Below are positions 34,745 through 43,452 of a stretch of 64,000 nt of DNA, piece by piece. This stretch comes from Actinomycetes bacterium (GTDB lineage: Bacteria; Actinomycetota; Actinomycetes; Jiangellales; Jiangellaceae), in assembly GCA_021793295.1 (NCBI GenBank), contig JAJYTA010000003.1:1-64000 (forward strand). The letters are read 5' to 3'. Position 1 is the first letter of the stretch, and every line of letters begins with the position of its first letter. A program made the position numbers and the translations under genes. The notes under the pieces were generated by a model. The model had not been told where the DNA came from. It worked only from the letters and a program-made list of their open reading frames with translations, and did no database searches.

Positions 34745-36300
34745 CGGGAGTTCTCCTCACTCCACTGCCGCAGTTCGTCACGGAGTACAGCACGATCATC
34801 GAAGGGGTGCACCACGCCTGCGATCTCCTGCCCTTGCTCGTGCCCTTTGCCGAGGACGACGACGATGTCGTCGCTCCCCTCGGTCATGCCTACCGCCGCG
34901 CGTATCGCGTCGCGACGACCCCCGACCTCGACGATTCGAGTCCGTCCCGGCGCCGCCGCGGCCCGGGCGCCGGCCAGCACCTCGGCGCGGATGGTCGCGG
35001 CGTCCTCGGACCTGGGGTTGTCGTCGGTGACGATGACGACGTCCGCGGCCCGCGCTGCGGCCTCGCCCATCAGCGGCCGCTTGCCCCGGTCGCGATCGCC
35101 GCCGGCGCCGAGCACGACGATCAGCTTCCCCCGCGAGCTCAGAGCACGCAGGACGTTCTCGATCGCGTCCGGCGTGTGCGCGAAATCGACCAGCCCCACC
35201 GGCGCACGGGGGTCGTCAGTGCGCACTCGTTCCATCCGGCCCGGAACGCCCGAGCACGTGCCGACCCCGGCCACGGCGGTCGGCGCCGGCACGTCGGCCG
35301 CGACCAGCATCGCCACCGCCAGCGCGGCGTTGGCGATGTTGAACTCACCGGGAAGGGGCACCTGGAGTTCGAGCTTGCTGCCGTCGGAACCGATCAGGAC
35401 CGCCGTGTCGCCGTCTCGCTCGACGTGCCAGTCGTCCGGGGGCAGCGCTCCCGTTGGTCCGGACCGAACGACGACGGTCGGGATCGATGTCTGTTGGGCC
35501 AGCCGCCGGCCGTGTTCGTCGTCGGCCATGACGACGGCTCGCCGCGCTCGGTCGGCGGTGAACAGCGCTGCTTTCGCCGCGAAGTAGTCCTCGAGGTCGG
35601 CATGGAAGTCCAGATGGTCCTGGCTCAAGTTGGTGAACCCGACCACGTCGAACACGATGCCGTCGACCCGGCCGAAGGCCATGGCGTGGCTGGAGACCTC
35701 CATGGCGCAAGCGGTGACGCCCTGCTCGCGCATCACGGCCAGCAGCGCATGCACGTCGGTGGCTTCCGGCGTCGTGCGCACGCTGTCGAGCTGATCGTCG
35801 CCGATGCGGGTGCCCACGGTGCCGATGAGCCCCGTCCGCCGGCCGGCGGAGCGCAGGCCCGCGTCGAGCATGTACACCGTGGTGGTCTTGCCGTTGGTCC
35901 CGGTGACACCGAGCATCAGCAGTTCGCGGGCCGGGTACCCGTACACCGCCGCTGCCAGCTCGCCCATCCGGGCCCGTGGGTCGTCGACCACGACCGTCGG
36001 CACCGCCGCGGCGTCGGCGTGCTCGACGCCGACCGGATCGGTGATCACCGCGACGGCGCCGAGCTCGATCGCGGCGGTGATGAATCGCGCGCCGTGCGTC
36101 TTGGCTCCCGGCAACGCCATGTAGACGTCGCCGGGGCGGACCTGGCGCGAGTCATGCGTGATGCCCGTCACCAGCGGCAGTTCCGCGCCCGGCGGCACGC
36201 TGTCGTCGCTGCCCGTCGCGACGACGCGGGCCTCGGCCAGCAGTTCGGCCAGCGGGCGCGGCGGCACGTGACGGGGACGCAGTCCTGGGCGGTCGGGCAC
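34741..36300 (-). CDS. murE: UDP-MurNAc-L-Ala-D-Glu--2,6-diaminopimelate ligase
   Basis: A 519-residue Mur ligase that adds the third residue. It has the ATP loop [52 protein letters not shown] and the C-terminal VIVTDDNPRSEDAATI, whose DNPR is the usual marker of meso-diaminopimelate specificity. Diaminopimelate also fits dapF in the same window; LL- or meso-DAP cannot be told apart here. I used the GTG at 36298-36300, 19 bp after the ftsI stop, because earlier residues lack family character. The ribosome site before it is weak, so the start is less certain than the rest. Confidence 0.94.
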   Translation of the reverse strand: MPDRPGLRPRHVPPRPLAELLAEARVVATGSDDSVPPGAELPLVTGITHDSRQVRPGDVYMALPGAKTHGARFITAAIELGAVAVITDPVGVEHADAAAVPTVVVDDPRARMGELAAAVYGYPARELLMLGVTGTNGKTTTVYMLDAGLRSAGRRTGLIGTVGTRIGDDQLDSVRTTPEATDVHALLAVMREQGVTACAMEVSSHAMAFGRVDGIVFDVVGFTNLSQDHLDFHADLEDYFAAKAALFTADRARRAVVMADDEHGRRLAQQTSIPTVVVRSGPTGALPPDDWHVERDGDTAVLIGSDGSKLELQVPLPGEFNIANAALAVAMLVAADVPAPTAVAGVGTCSGVPGRMERVRTDDPRAPVGLVDFAHTPDAIENVLRALSSRGKLIVVLGAGGDRDRGKRPLMGEAAARAADVVIVTDDNPRSEDAATIRAEVLAGARAAAAPGRTRIVEVGGRRDAIRAAVGMTEGSDDIVVVLGKGHEQGQEIAGVVHPFDDRAVLRDELRQWSEENSR

Positions 36301-36319
36301 GACAGAGCAATCTACTCGG

Positions 36320-38629
36320 TCACTCGGCGAAGAGTGGTACCTGCGGGGGCTCGGTACCCGACGGTGCCACGCCACCCTGTTCGAGCGCGAATCGCATGAT
36401 GTCCGCGAAGGCCGGACCGGCCAGGCCACCGCCGGAGTTTCCGTTGGTCGGGGCGAACAGGGAGACGACCACGACGTATTGCGGGTCGTCGGCCGGCGCG
36501 AAACCCATGAACGACGAGTTGTACTTCGCGTAGCACCCGCAATCGGGATCGACTCGCTGCGCGGTACCGGTCTTGCCGGCCACCCGGTAGCCCTCCACCC
36601 GGGCGGGCTCGCCGGTGCCGTCGTCGCCCATCACGGCTTCCATCATCATCGTGATCTCAGCCGCGGTCTCCTCGCTGATGACGCGGGTCGTCTTGCCCGG
36701 CTCGGCGGGGGTCTCCTCACCGTCGGGACCGATGGTGGCCGCCACCATGCTGGGCTCCACACGCACGCCGCCGTTGGCGATCGTGGCGTAGGCCGAGGCC
36801 ATCTGGAGGGCGCTGACCGAGACGCCCTGACCGAACGCGATGTTGTCGCGGGTGAGGTCGGCCCACTCCTTCGGCAGGATGCCTCCGGTGGCTGCGGGCA
36901 GGCCGATCCCCGGCGGCGTGCCGAGACCGAACTTCTCCAGGTAGCTGCGGAACGTGGACTTGTCGAGATCTTGGGCAGCCAGGACCGTGCCGACGTTGCT
37001 CGACTTCGCCATGATGCCGGCGAGAGTCATCTGGTCCTCGCCGTGGCTGTAGTAGTCGTGAATCGTCTCGCCGCTGCGCCTGATGTGGTCCGGCACGGAG
37101 TACACCGTGGAAGCGTCGGCCAGCCCTTCCTCCACCACCGCCGCCAGGGTGAGCGGTTTGAACACCGAGCCGGGTTCGTAGGAGTCCTCGACGGCCTTGT
37201 TGCCGCGGTCCTCGGCATCGGTACGGCCCGGTTCGCTCGGGTCGAAATCCGGCGTCCCGGCCATCGCCAGCACTTCCTGGGTGTCGACGTCCATGACCAC
37301 CGCTGCTCCCCCCGCGGCACCGGCGTGATCGACGGCTTCGGCCAGCGCCTGCTGGGTGAACCACTGCAGGTCACGATCGACGGTCAGGCGCAGGCCGGTA
37401 CCGGGGACGGGCTGTTGCACGCTGTCTTCGGCGCTGGTGGGGATGCGCTGCCCGGCTGGGCTGTACTGATAAGAGGCCTGTCCGTCCTCACCGGCGAGCA
37501 GGTCGTTCATCGACTGCTCCAGGCCGGTCAGCCCGACGCCGTCCGCACCGAGGACACCGACGATGTTCCCGGCCACCCCACCGGCCGGATAGTCACGAGC
37601 GGCCGCGTCGTGCGCGTACAGCCCGGCCAGACCCAGCGCTTTGATGTCACGCCACGTGGCACCGGGCACGGCCTTGGCCAGGTACACGAACCGGTCGTCG
37701 CCGGTGAGCTTCTGCTGCAGGGTGCCGGCATCGATGTCGAGGTGCTCCTCGAGCTGGAGCGCGTACGCGGCCGGGTTGGTGACCTGGGTCTGGTCGACGG
37801 CGATGTCGTAGGCCTCGGCAGTGTTCGCGAGCACCGCGCCGTTGCGGTCGAGGATCTCGCCGCGCTCGGCCTTGATCGAGAACCGGTCGCGGCCGATCTC
37901 GCTGGCTGTGGCCGCATACGTCGAGGCGTCCAAGCCCTGCAGCTGGACCAGCCGCCCGCCGAACAACGACAGCACCACGCACACGCCGATCAGGCTGACG
38001 CGCAGGCGCTTGCGCGGATCGGCCAGCCGGACCGGCCGCGGGGGCTTGGGCACCTTGGGTTTCGGGGCCGGCTTGGGCCGCGGCTTCGGCGCCCGGGGTG
38101 GATTCGGCTTCGCGGCCCGGGCCCGGGGTTTGCGGCCGGCCCCGGCCTTCGCGCCGGCCTCCTCCCGGGGTCGGCGCCGCACGCTGGGCTTCGACGTCGG
38201 CATGGCACGAGCGCGTGTCGCCGTTCTCGGGTTCGGTGTCCGCGCGTCCGTGGGGACCGTACGCCGATTCTCCGGTGCCGCACGCCGGGCCGCTGGTGTG
38301 GCACGTCGTCGCTGCGATGTCCCGCGTCCGCCGCTCGGTGTGGTCCGCTTGCTCGTGGACGACGCCTTCGGCGCGGCTTTGGGTGCGGCTTTGGGTGCGC
38401 TTTTCGGCGCGGGGCGCGACTTCGGCGTCGCGCGCGACTTCGGGGTCGCGCGCGACGAACTGGGACGTGGCCTCGGCGTGGTCGTGCCACCCGCGCTCCG
38501 CGCCGACCGGGGCGTGCTCGTCCCGCCACGCGAGCGCGCCCCGGACGCTTCAGAGGCGGCGGAACGGGGACGGCCTCGACCCTCCGGCGTACGGCCGCCG
38601 CGCCGCGCGCCGGACCGCTCGTCGGTCAT
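36320..38629 (-). CDS. ftsI: Septal penicillin-binding protein FtsI/PBP3 with long basic N-terminal tail
   Basis: A 769-residue class B transpeptidase that crosslinks septal peptidoglycan. A membrane segment lies at about 209-229, the dimerisation domain follows, and the transpeptidase has S488-V-F-K491, S543-S-N545 and K686-T-G. The odd part is the first 208 residues: almost only Arg, Lys, Pro, Ala, Ser, Thr and Gly, with repeats such as ATPKSRATPKSR and APKAAPKAAPKAS, ending in a proline/lysine-rich stretch. Typical actinobacterial FtsI cytoplasmic tails are much shorter. The ATG at 38627-38629 overlaps the ftsL stop (ATGA). An alternative later start is possible, but the overlap and the open frame support the long form. 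Confidence 0.93.
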   Translation of the reverse strand: MTDERSGARRGGRTPEGRGRPRSAASEASGARSRGGTSTPRSARSAGGTTTPRPRPSSSRATPKSRATPKSRPAPKSAPKAAPKAAPKASSTSKRTTPSGGRGTSQRRRATPAARRAAPENRRTVPTDARTPNPRTATRARAMPTSKPSVRRRPREEAGAKAGAGRKPRARAAKPNPPRAPKPRPKPAPKPKVPKPPRPVRLADPRKRLRVSLIGVCVVLSLFGGRLVQLQGLDASTYAATASEIGRDRFSIKAERGEILDRNGAVLANTAEAYDIAVDQTQVTNPAAYALQLEEHLDIDAGTLQQKLTGDDRFVYLAKAVPGATWRDIKALGLAGLYAHDAAARDYPAGGVAGNIVGVLGADGVGLTGLEQSMNDLLAGEDGQASYQYSPAGQRIPTSAEDSVQQPVPGTGLRLTVDRDLQWFTQQALAEAVDHAGAAGGAAVVMDVDTQEVLAMAGTPDFDPSEPGRTDAEDRGNKAVEDSYEPGSVFKPLTLAAVVEEGLADASTVYSVPDHIRRSGETIHDYYSHGEDQMTLAGIMAKSSNVGTVLAAQDLDKSTFRSYLEKFGLGTPPGIGLPAATGGILPKEWADLTRDNIAFGQGVSVSALQMASAYATIANGGVRVEPSMVAATIGPDGEETPAEPGKTTRVISEETAAEITMMMEAVMGDDGTGEPARVEGYRVAGKTGTAQRVDPDCGCYAKYNSSFMGFAPADDPQYVVVVSLFAPTNGNSGGGLAGPAFADIMRFALEQGGVAPSGTEPPQVPLFAE

Positions 38630-39009
38630 GGGCGTCCACCAGCCGGTTGGGCCGGCGGCAGTTCGACGAAGATCGGATTCTCGGCCGGGACCATGCCCAG
38701 TCGGCGTGCGGCTTCGGCCAACGAGTCCGGCGCGGCGCGCCGGGCGACGTCGTCGGCGAGCGTGGTCTGCCGGTCGCGCAGTTCCGCGGTCTCGGCCTCG
38801 AGCTCGTCCAGCGCGAACGAACCCTGTTGGATGGCCGTGTTCAGCAGGAGAAGCCCGATCAGCCCCACGCCCAGCACGGACAGGACCAGCACCACGAACG
38901 GCGCACGCGGCATCCGGGTGACTCCCCCGGGCACGCTGCGCAGGGTCGGGCGGCGCGTCGCCGGGATCGTCCGGCGGCCAGCAGGAACGAAGGCGCGATC
39001 GGCACTCAT
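38626..39009 (-). CDS. ftsL: FtsL-like divisome protein
   Basis: A 127-residue bitopic protein. A basic N terminus is followed by one membrane segment at about 36-58 ([20 protein letters not shown]), then a short coiled coil, [25 protein letters not shown] in outline. The C terminus, [15 protein letters not shown], is typical of FtsL in this position. It pairs with FtsB and FtsQ and helps activate FtsWI. It overlaps the rsmH stop and the ftsI start by 4 bp each. Sequence similarity in FtsL is low, so the call leans on position and topology. Confidence 0.88.
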   Translation of the reverse strand: MSADRAFVPAGRRTIPATRRPTLRSVPGGVTRMPRAPFVVLVLSVLGVGLIGLLLLNTAIQQGSFALDELEAETAELRDRQTTLADDVARRAAPDSLAEAARRLGMVPAENPIFVELPPAQPAGGRP

Positions 39010-39983
39010 GCGGCAGCCTCCCGGATTCGTTCGACAGCACGCAGGCGAGCCGACGCCGCCCGCGGATTGGCCGCGATCTCGTCCTCGGTCGGCGCTTCGG
39101 AACGGGTGAGCAGCTTCAACCTGGGACGGTGCTCGGGCAACTCCACGGGCAACCCGGGCGGCGCGGTGCTGGCGGCACCGGCGGCGAAGACCCGCTTGAC
39201 CATCCGGTCCTCGAGTGAGTGGTACGACAGCACGACGGCTCGCCCACCCACCGCCAGGACCGCCAGAACCGCCGGCAGGGCTCGTTCCAGTGTCGCGAGC
39301 TCGCCGTTGACCTCGATACGCAGAGCCTGGAACGTCCGCTTCGCCGGGTGGCCTCCGCTGCGGCGCGCCGGTGCAGGGACGGCGTCGCGAACGAGGCCGA
39401 CCAAGCGCGCGCTGGTGACGAAAGGCTCTTTGGCCCGCTCGCGCACGATGGCAGCAGCGATCCTGGAGGCGAAGCGCTCCTCGCCGTAGGTGCGCAGGAT
39501 CCTGGTGAGCTCCGCGGCGTCGTAGGTGTTCAGCACGTCCGCAGCCGTCGGACCGCTCGACTGGTCCATCCGCATGTCCAGCGGCGCGTCCTTGGCGTAG
39601 GCGAATCCCCGCTCGGCCTGATCGAGTTGCAGGGACGACACACCGAGGTCGAGCAGGACCCCATGGACCCGGTCGATCCCCAAGTCGGCCAGCACGTCAG
39701 CGATGCGGTCGTAGACGGCGTGCACCGCGGTGAAGCGCTCACCGAACCGGCGCAGCCGCTGTTCAGCCATCGCCAGCGCCGCCGCGTCGCGGTCGATACC
39801 GATCAACCTGGCCTTCGGGCTGCGCTCGAGGATCGCCTCCGCATGCCCGCCGAGGCCCAGAGTCGCGTCGACGACGACCCTGCCTTCGGCCTCCAGGCTC
39901 GGCGTGAGCAGACCGACGACGCGCTCGAGCAGCACCGGGACGTGCGACGCCCCGTGCGGCTGCACCGGCCCCTTCTCGGTCAT
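39006..39983 (-). CDS. rsmH: 16S rRNA (cytosine-1402-N4)-methyltransferase
   Basis: A 325-residue SAM-dependent methylase (MraW) acting on C1402 of 16S rRNA. It shows [13 protein letters not shown], the SAM motif [56 protein letters not shown], and the C-terminal [13 protein letters not shown]. The ATG at 39981-39983 has gggggtg upstream. An open frame extends further towards mraZ without family features. It overlaps ftsL by 4 bp. The 233 bp between it and mraZ (39984-40216) holds no other feature I can support. Confidence 0.96.
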   Translation of the reverse strand: MTEKGPVQPHGASHVPVLLERVVGLLTPSLEAEGRVVVDATLGLGGHAEAILERSPKARLIGIDRDAAALAMAEQRLRRFGERFTAVHAVYDRIADVLADLGIDRVHGVLLDLGVSSLQLDQAERGFAYAKDAPLDMRMDQSSGPTAADVLNTYDAAELTRILRTYGEERFASRIAAAIVRERAKEPFVTSARLVGLVRDAVPAPARRSGGHPAKRTFQALRIEVNGELATLERALPAVLAVLAVGGRAVVLSYHSLEDRMVKRVFAAGAASTAPPGLPVELPEHRPRLKLLTRSEAPTEDEIAANPRAASARLRAVERIREAAA

Positions 39984-40216
39984 CGACACCCCCGTGTCTC
40001 GTGCAGTCGTGGCGACAGGACCCCGGCCAATGTCACGTACCCCGTCTGTGGCATCGGCCGCCCTCGTCTCCTGTCCCGTGTGCCGTTCGTACGGCCAGGT
40101 CTCCGCCCGCTCGGGCTTGCCAGCTCCGTACCGCTTGGCGCCGGGGAAGTGGCGCCAACCGGGCGTGAGCGGCCGGAGACCTCGCCGTACGTCCGTTGGT
40201 CGCTGACCTGCGGCGG

Positions 40217-40648
40217 TCAGAAGATCCCTGGCAACACCTCCTCGGAGATGTCGGCGAACATCGGCTCCTTCTCGGCCTGGTAGTCCTCCCAGGCCTGTTC
40301 GGACCAGATCTCCACGCGGGTCATCGCACCCACGACGGTGCACTCACGCTCCAGGCCGGCGTAGGTCCGCAACCCGGGCGGGATGGTGATGCGGCCCTGC
40401 TTGTCGGGAACCTCGTCGCTGGCTCCCGCCGCGAGCATGCGAGCGAAATCACGGGTGCCCTTGTGGGTGAACGGCGCCGCGCGCAACTGCTCGGTGAACC
40501 GCACGAACTCCGCGCGCGGCCACACGTAGAGGCAGCGTTCCTGTCCTCGTGTGATCACCACGCCCTCCGCCAGATCGTCCCGGAACTTCGCAGGGAGAAA
40601 TAACCGGCCCTTGTCGTCCAGGCGAGGGGTGTGGGTGCCAAGGAACAT
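40217..40648 (-). CDS. mraZ: Transcriptional regulator MraZ
   Basis: A 143-residue protein with two AbrB-like SpoVT folds. The first reads [26 protein letters not shown] and the second [18 protein letters not shown], each with the DxKGR/DxQGR DNA-contact motif. MraZ binds repeats in its own promoter and usually represses the dcw operon it heads. The matching GTGG repeats are present 79-103 bp upstream of this ATG. The first gene of the dcw block. Confidence 0.97.
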   Translation of the reverse strand: MFLGTHTPRLDDKGRLFLPAKFRDDLAEGVVITRGQERCLYVWPRAEFVRFTEQLRAAPFTHKGTRDFARMLAAGASDEVPDKQGRITIPPGLRTYAGLERECTVVGAMTRVEIWSEQAWEDYQAEKEPMFADISEEVLPGIF

Positions 40649-40726
40649 GGCCCACCTCCCCGCCGGCCGACTCCCCAGGCCGCGTCTTCGCGGACGAATC
40701 GATCAGGCCGCTGTACTCCATTGGGC

Positions 40727-40757
40727 ACCACCATACGCCACTTTCCCCCACCTGCAA
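40727..40757 (-). promoter_or_regulatory. mraZ promoter with three-repeat MraZ operator
   Basis: On the minus strand three pentamers, GTGGG, GTGGC and GTGGT, occupy 40747-40751, 40737-40741 and 40727-40731, each exactly 10 bp apart. This is the known MraZ-box layout of direct repeats on one DNA face. A plausible promoter, TTGCAG (40752-40757) - 16 bp - TATGGT (40730-40735), overlaps them, so MraZ bound here would block RNA polymerase. Two further GTGGG words lie upstream at 40780-40784 and 40789-40793, 9 bp apart. Confidence 0.75.
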
Positions 40758-41080
40758 CCACAATCGCACCCTGACGCGCCCCACTCGCCCCACCTGAGCG
40801 CGCTCGAACACACTCGAAGACCGAGGACGAGACGAGGTCGGCGGCCGCTCTCGCAGCTCGAAATCCAGCTCCACAACGCCCCACCCGCCCCCGAGATCCG
40901 GGCCGGCAGGCAGATGCGCGGCCACCGAGGCCGACATAGGCTTCTGTGCAACAGCTCACGAAGGTCGGCTGGAACCTGACCCTCTGGCTCGCGTCATACT
41001 GACGAGACTCAGGGCACGTCGGGGGGCTCAGCGATCAGCCGGGTAACCTCGCCGGCGAGATCGGGACATTGGGAGGAAAC
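40758..41080. other. Divergent intergenic region between mraZ and moxR
   Basis: About 320 bp that must hold the moxR promoter on the plus strand. Open frames across it have no family character. Apart from the extra GTGGG words and the moxR ribosome site (gggaggaaac at 41071-41080) I see no defined element. Confidence 0.5.
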
Positions 41081-42097
41081 GTGCCTGAACCGTTGATCCA
41101 CCGGCACCGGGCCACACCGGGAGCAGACCACCCGGCCGAACTCGCCCTGACCGATCTCGTCGAGACCGCCGAGCAGGTGCAGGCCGCCATCGGCTCGGTC
41201 ATCGAAGGCAAGCCCGAGGTCACTCGCCTCGCCCTCACCGCCCTGCTCGCCGAGGGCCACATCCTCATCGAAGACGTCCCGGGCGTCGGCAAGACGATGC
41301 TGGCCAAGTCCATCGCGCGGGCCATCGACTGCTCGGTCCGGCGCATCCAGTTCACGCCGGACCTCATGCCCAGCGATGTCACGGGCGTGTCGGTGTTCAA
41401 TCAGGAAAGCCGCGAGTTCGAGTTCAAGCCCGGCGGGATCTTCGCCAACATCGTCGTCGGTGACGAGATCAACCGCGCGTCCCCGAAGACCCAGTCGGCG
41501 CTCCTGGAATGCATGGAGGAGCACCAGGTCACCGTCGACGGCACCACGTACCACCTCGAGCCCCCGTTCATGGTGGTCGCCACCCAGAACCCCATCGAGA
41601 TGGAAGGCACCTATCCGCTGCCCGAGGCGCAGCGCGACCGGTTCATGATGCGCCTGTCCATGGGGTACCCGTCGCCCAGCGACGAGATCGACATGATCGA
41701 CACCCACGGCTCCAACCTCGGTCTCGACCCGCTCGAGCCCGTCACCGACGCCGCTCACGTGCACAAGCTGGTCCGCCTGGTCCGGCACGTCTACGTCGCC
41801 GAACCGATCAAGCAGTACGCCGTCGCCCTCACCGCCGCGACCCGTACCTCACCGGAGTTGCGCCTGGGCGCGTCCCCGCGCGCGACCCTGCACCTCGTGC
41901 GCGCGGCCAAGGCTTGGGCCAGTCTCGACGGCCGCGAGTACGTGCTGCCCGACGACCTCCAGGCTCTCGCCGTGCCCGTCCTGGCGCACCGCATCCTGCC
42001 CACGGCCGAGGCGCAGATCGGGCGGCGCGGCGCGGCGGAGGTCGTCGCCGACCTCGTCCAGCAGGTGCCCCAGCCGGAACCGAGCCAAGGTAGGTAG
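41081..42097 (+). CDS. MoxR-family AAA+ ATPase
   Basis: A 338-residue AAA+ ATPase. Walker A is EDVPGVGKTMLAKSIA, Walker B is VVGDEINRASPKTQSALLE, and sensor 1 is VATQNPIEMEGTYPLPEAQ. A C-terminal lid domain follows. MoxR proteins act as chaperones that help assemble or activate partners encoded beside them, usually VWA, DUF58 or transglutaminase proteins, as here. GTG 41081 directly follows the ribosome site gggaggaaac. It starts a three-gene plus-strand operon, 4 bp from the DUF58 gene. Confidence 0.93.
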   Translation: MPEPLIHRHRATPGADHPAELALTDLVETAEQVQAAIGSVIEGKPEVTRLALTALLAEGHILIEDVPGVGKTMLAKSIARAIDCSVRRIQFTPDLMPSDVTGVSVFNQESREFEFKPGGIFANIVVGDEINRASPKTQSALLECMEEHQVTVDGTTYHLEPPFMVVATQNPIEMEGTYPLPEAQRDRFMMRLSMGYPSPSDEIDMIDTHGSNLGLDPLEPVTDAAHVHKLVRLVRHVYVAEPIKQYAVALTAATRTSPELRLGASPRATLHLVRAAKAWASLDGREYVLPDDLQALAVPVLAHRILPTAEAQIGRRGAAEVVADLVQQVPQPEPSQGR

Positions 42098-42101
42098 TCG
42101 C

Positions 42102-43403
42102 GTGGGCGACGCACTGTCCGGACTGACCCGGCGGGGTTGGACCTTCGTCGCCATCGGCGTTGGGACGGCTCTGGCCGCGGTGCTCGCGGGCGAGCGTGAT
42201 CTGCTCCGCGCCGGCATCCTGCTCCTGCTCGTCCCGTTGATCAGCCTGGTGATCGCGCTGCGCAGCCGGGTCCGTCTCAAAGCGTCGCGGCGAGTCGAGC
42301 CGGCGCGCATCGCCGTGGACGAAACGGCCACCGTGCACCTGGAGATCTCCAATCGAGCCCGCATCGCCACCGGGGTCCTGCTCGTCGAGGACAGCATCCC
42401 GTTCACCCTGGGCACCCGGCCGCGGTTCGTCCTCGATCACGTGTGGTCGCTGTTCCGGCGCGACGTCACTTACACCGTGCGCCCGGTCGTGCGCGGCCGG
42501 TACAGCATCGGCCCGCTCACCGTCCGGGTCACCGATCCGTTCGGCATGGTCGAGCTCCACCGTCCGTTCAGCGAGGTCGGCCACCTGGTGGTCACCCCCG
42601 CCGTCCACCGGCTGCCGCCGGTCCGGCTGGTCGGGGAATGGAGCGGCAGTGGCGAGAGCCGGCCCCGGGCCATCGCCAGCGCCGGCGAGGAGGACGCCAC
42701 CATCCGCGCTTATCGCACCGGCGACGACATGCGCCGTGTGCACTGGCGCGCCACCGCCCATCACGGCGAACTGATGGTCCGCCGCGAGGAACAGCCCTGG
42801 CAGAGCCGGGCGACCGTCCTGCTCGACAACCGAACCGCCGGGCACGCCGGCGAAGGTGTCGACTCCTCGTTGGAATGGGCCGTGACCGCCGCGGCCTCGA
42901 TCGGCGTCCACCTGTCCGATCGGGGTTACGCCGTCCGCCTGGCCACCGATCACGGCGCAGCGGTCTCCACGGCGTGGCACGACCCGGCCAGCGGTGCAGG
43001 TGATGCCACCGCGTCGCTGCTCGAAGCGCTGGCTGTCGTCGCACCGAAACGCGAGGCCTCCGTCGGCAGCTGGCCCGATCTGCTCGCCGGTGCCAACTCC
43101 GCCACCGGGCTGCTGATCGCCGTCATCGGCCGGCTCGACGAGCAGGAGGCCCGGCTGGTGGCCAGTCTCCGCCACGGCTCGACCGCCGCGCTGGCCGTCA
43201 TGCTCGACACCATGTCGTGGACGTCGATGGCCGCGCGCGAGAGCGAGCAGGCCCGGCTGCACAACCACGCGCAGATCTTGAACAGCGCCGGCTGGAACGT
43301 CATCACCGCCCGTCGCGGCGATCACCTGGCGGCCTTGTGGGAGCACCTCGGCCTGCAGCGGCCATCAGCAGCAGCGAGCCAGCCGGAGGCGGGTGTGGCG
43401 TGA
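42102..43403 (+). CDS. DUF58 domain protein
   Basis: A 433-residue protein. Two N-terminal membrane segments (about 12-30 and 37-53) are followed by a beta-rich middle and then the DUF58 core, with the signature IRAYRTGDDMRRVHWRATAHHGELMVRREE at about 207-230 and a VWA-like C-terminal part. DUF58 proteins regularly sit between moxR and transglutaminase genes. Their role is not established; a link to envelope assembly is inferred. The GTG start lies 4 bp after the moxR stop. The downstream transglutaminase starts 49 bp after its stop. Confidence 0.9.
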   Translation: MGDALSGLTRRGWTFVAIGVGTALAAVLAGERDLLRAGILLLLVPLISLVIALRSRVRLKASRRVEPARIAVDETATVHLEISNRARIATGVLLVEDSIPFTLGTRPRFVLDHVWSLFRRDVTYTVRPVVRGRYSIGPLTVRVTDPFGMVELHRPFSEVGHLVVTPAVHRLPPVRLVGEWSGSGESRPRAIASAGEEDATIRAYRTGDDMRRVHWRATAHHGELMVRREEQPWQSRATVLLDNRTAGHAGEGVDSSLEWAVTAAASIGVHLSDRGYAVRLATDHGAAVSTAWHDPASGAGDATASLLEALAVVAPKREASVGSWPDLLAGANSATGLLIAVIGRLDEQEARLVASLRHGSTAALAVMLDTMSWTSMAARESEQARLHNHAQILNSAGWNVITARRGDHLAALWEHLGLQRPSAAASQPEAGVA

Positions 43404-43452
43404 CCGAGACCGTACGAGCCGGACGCGAGCACGAGCCCGAGGGAGGACGACG

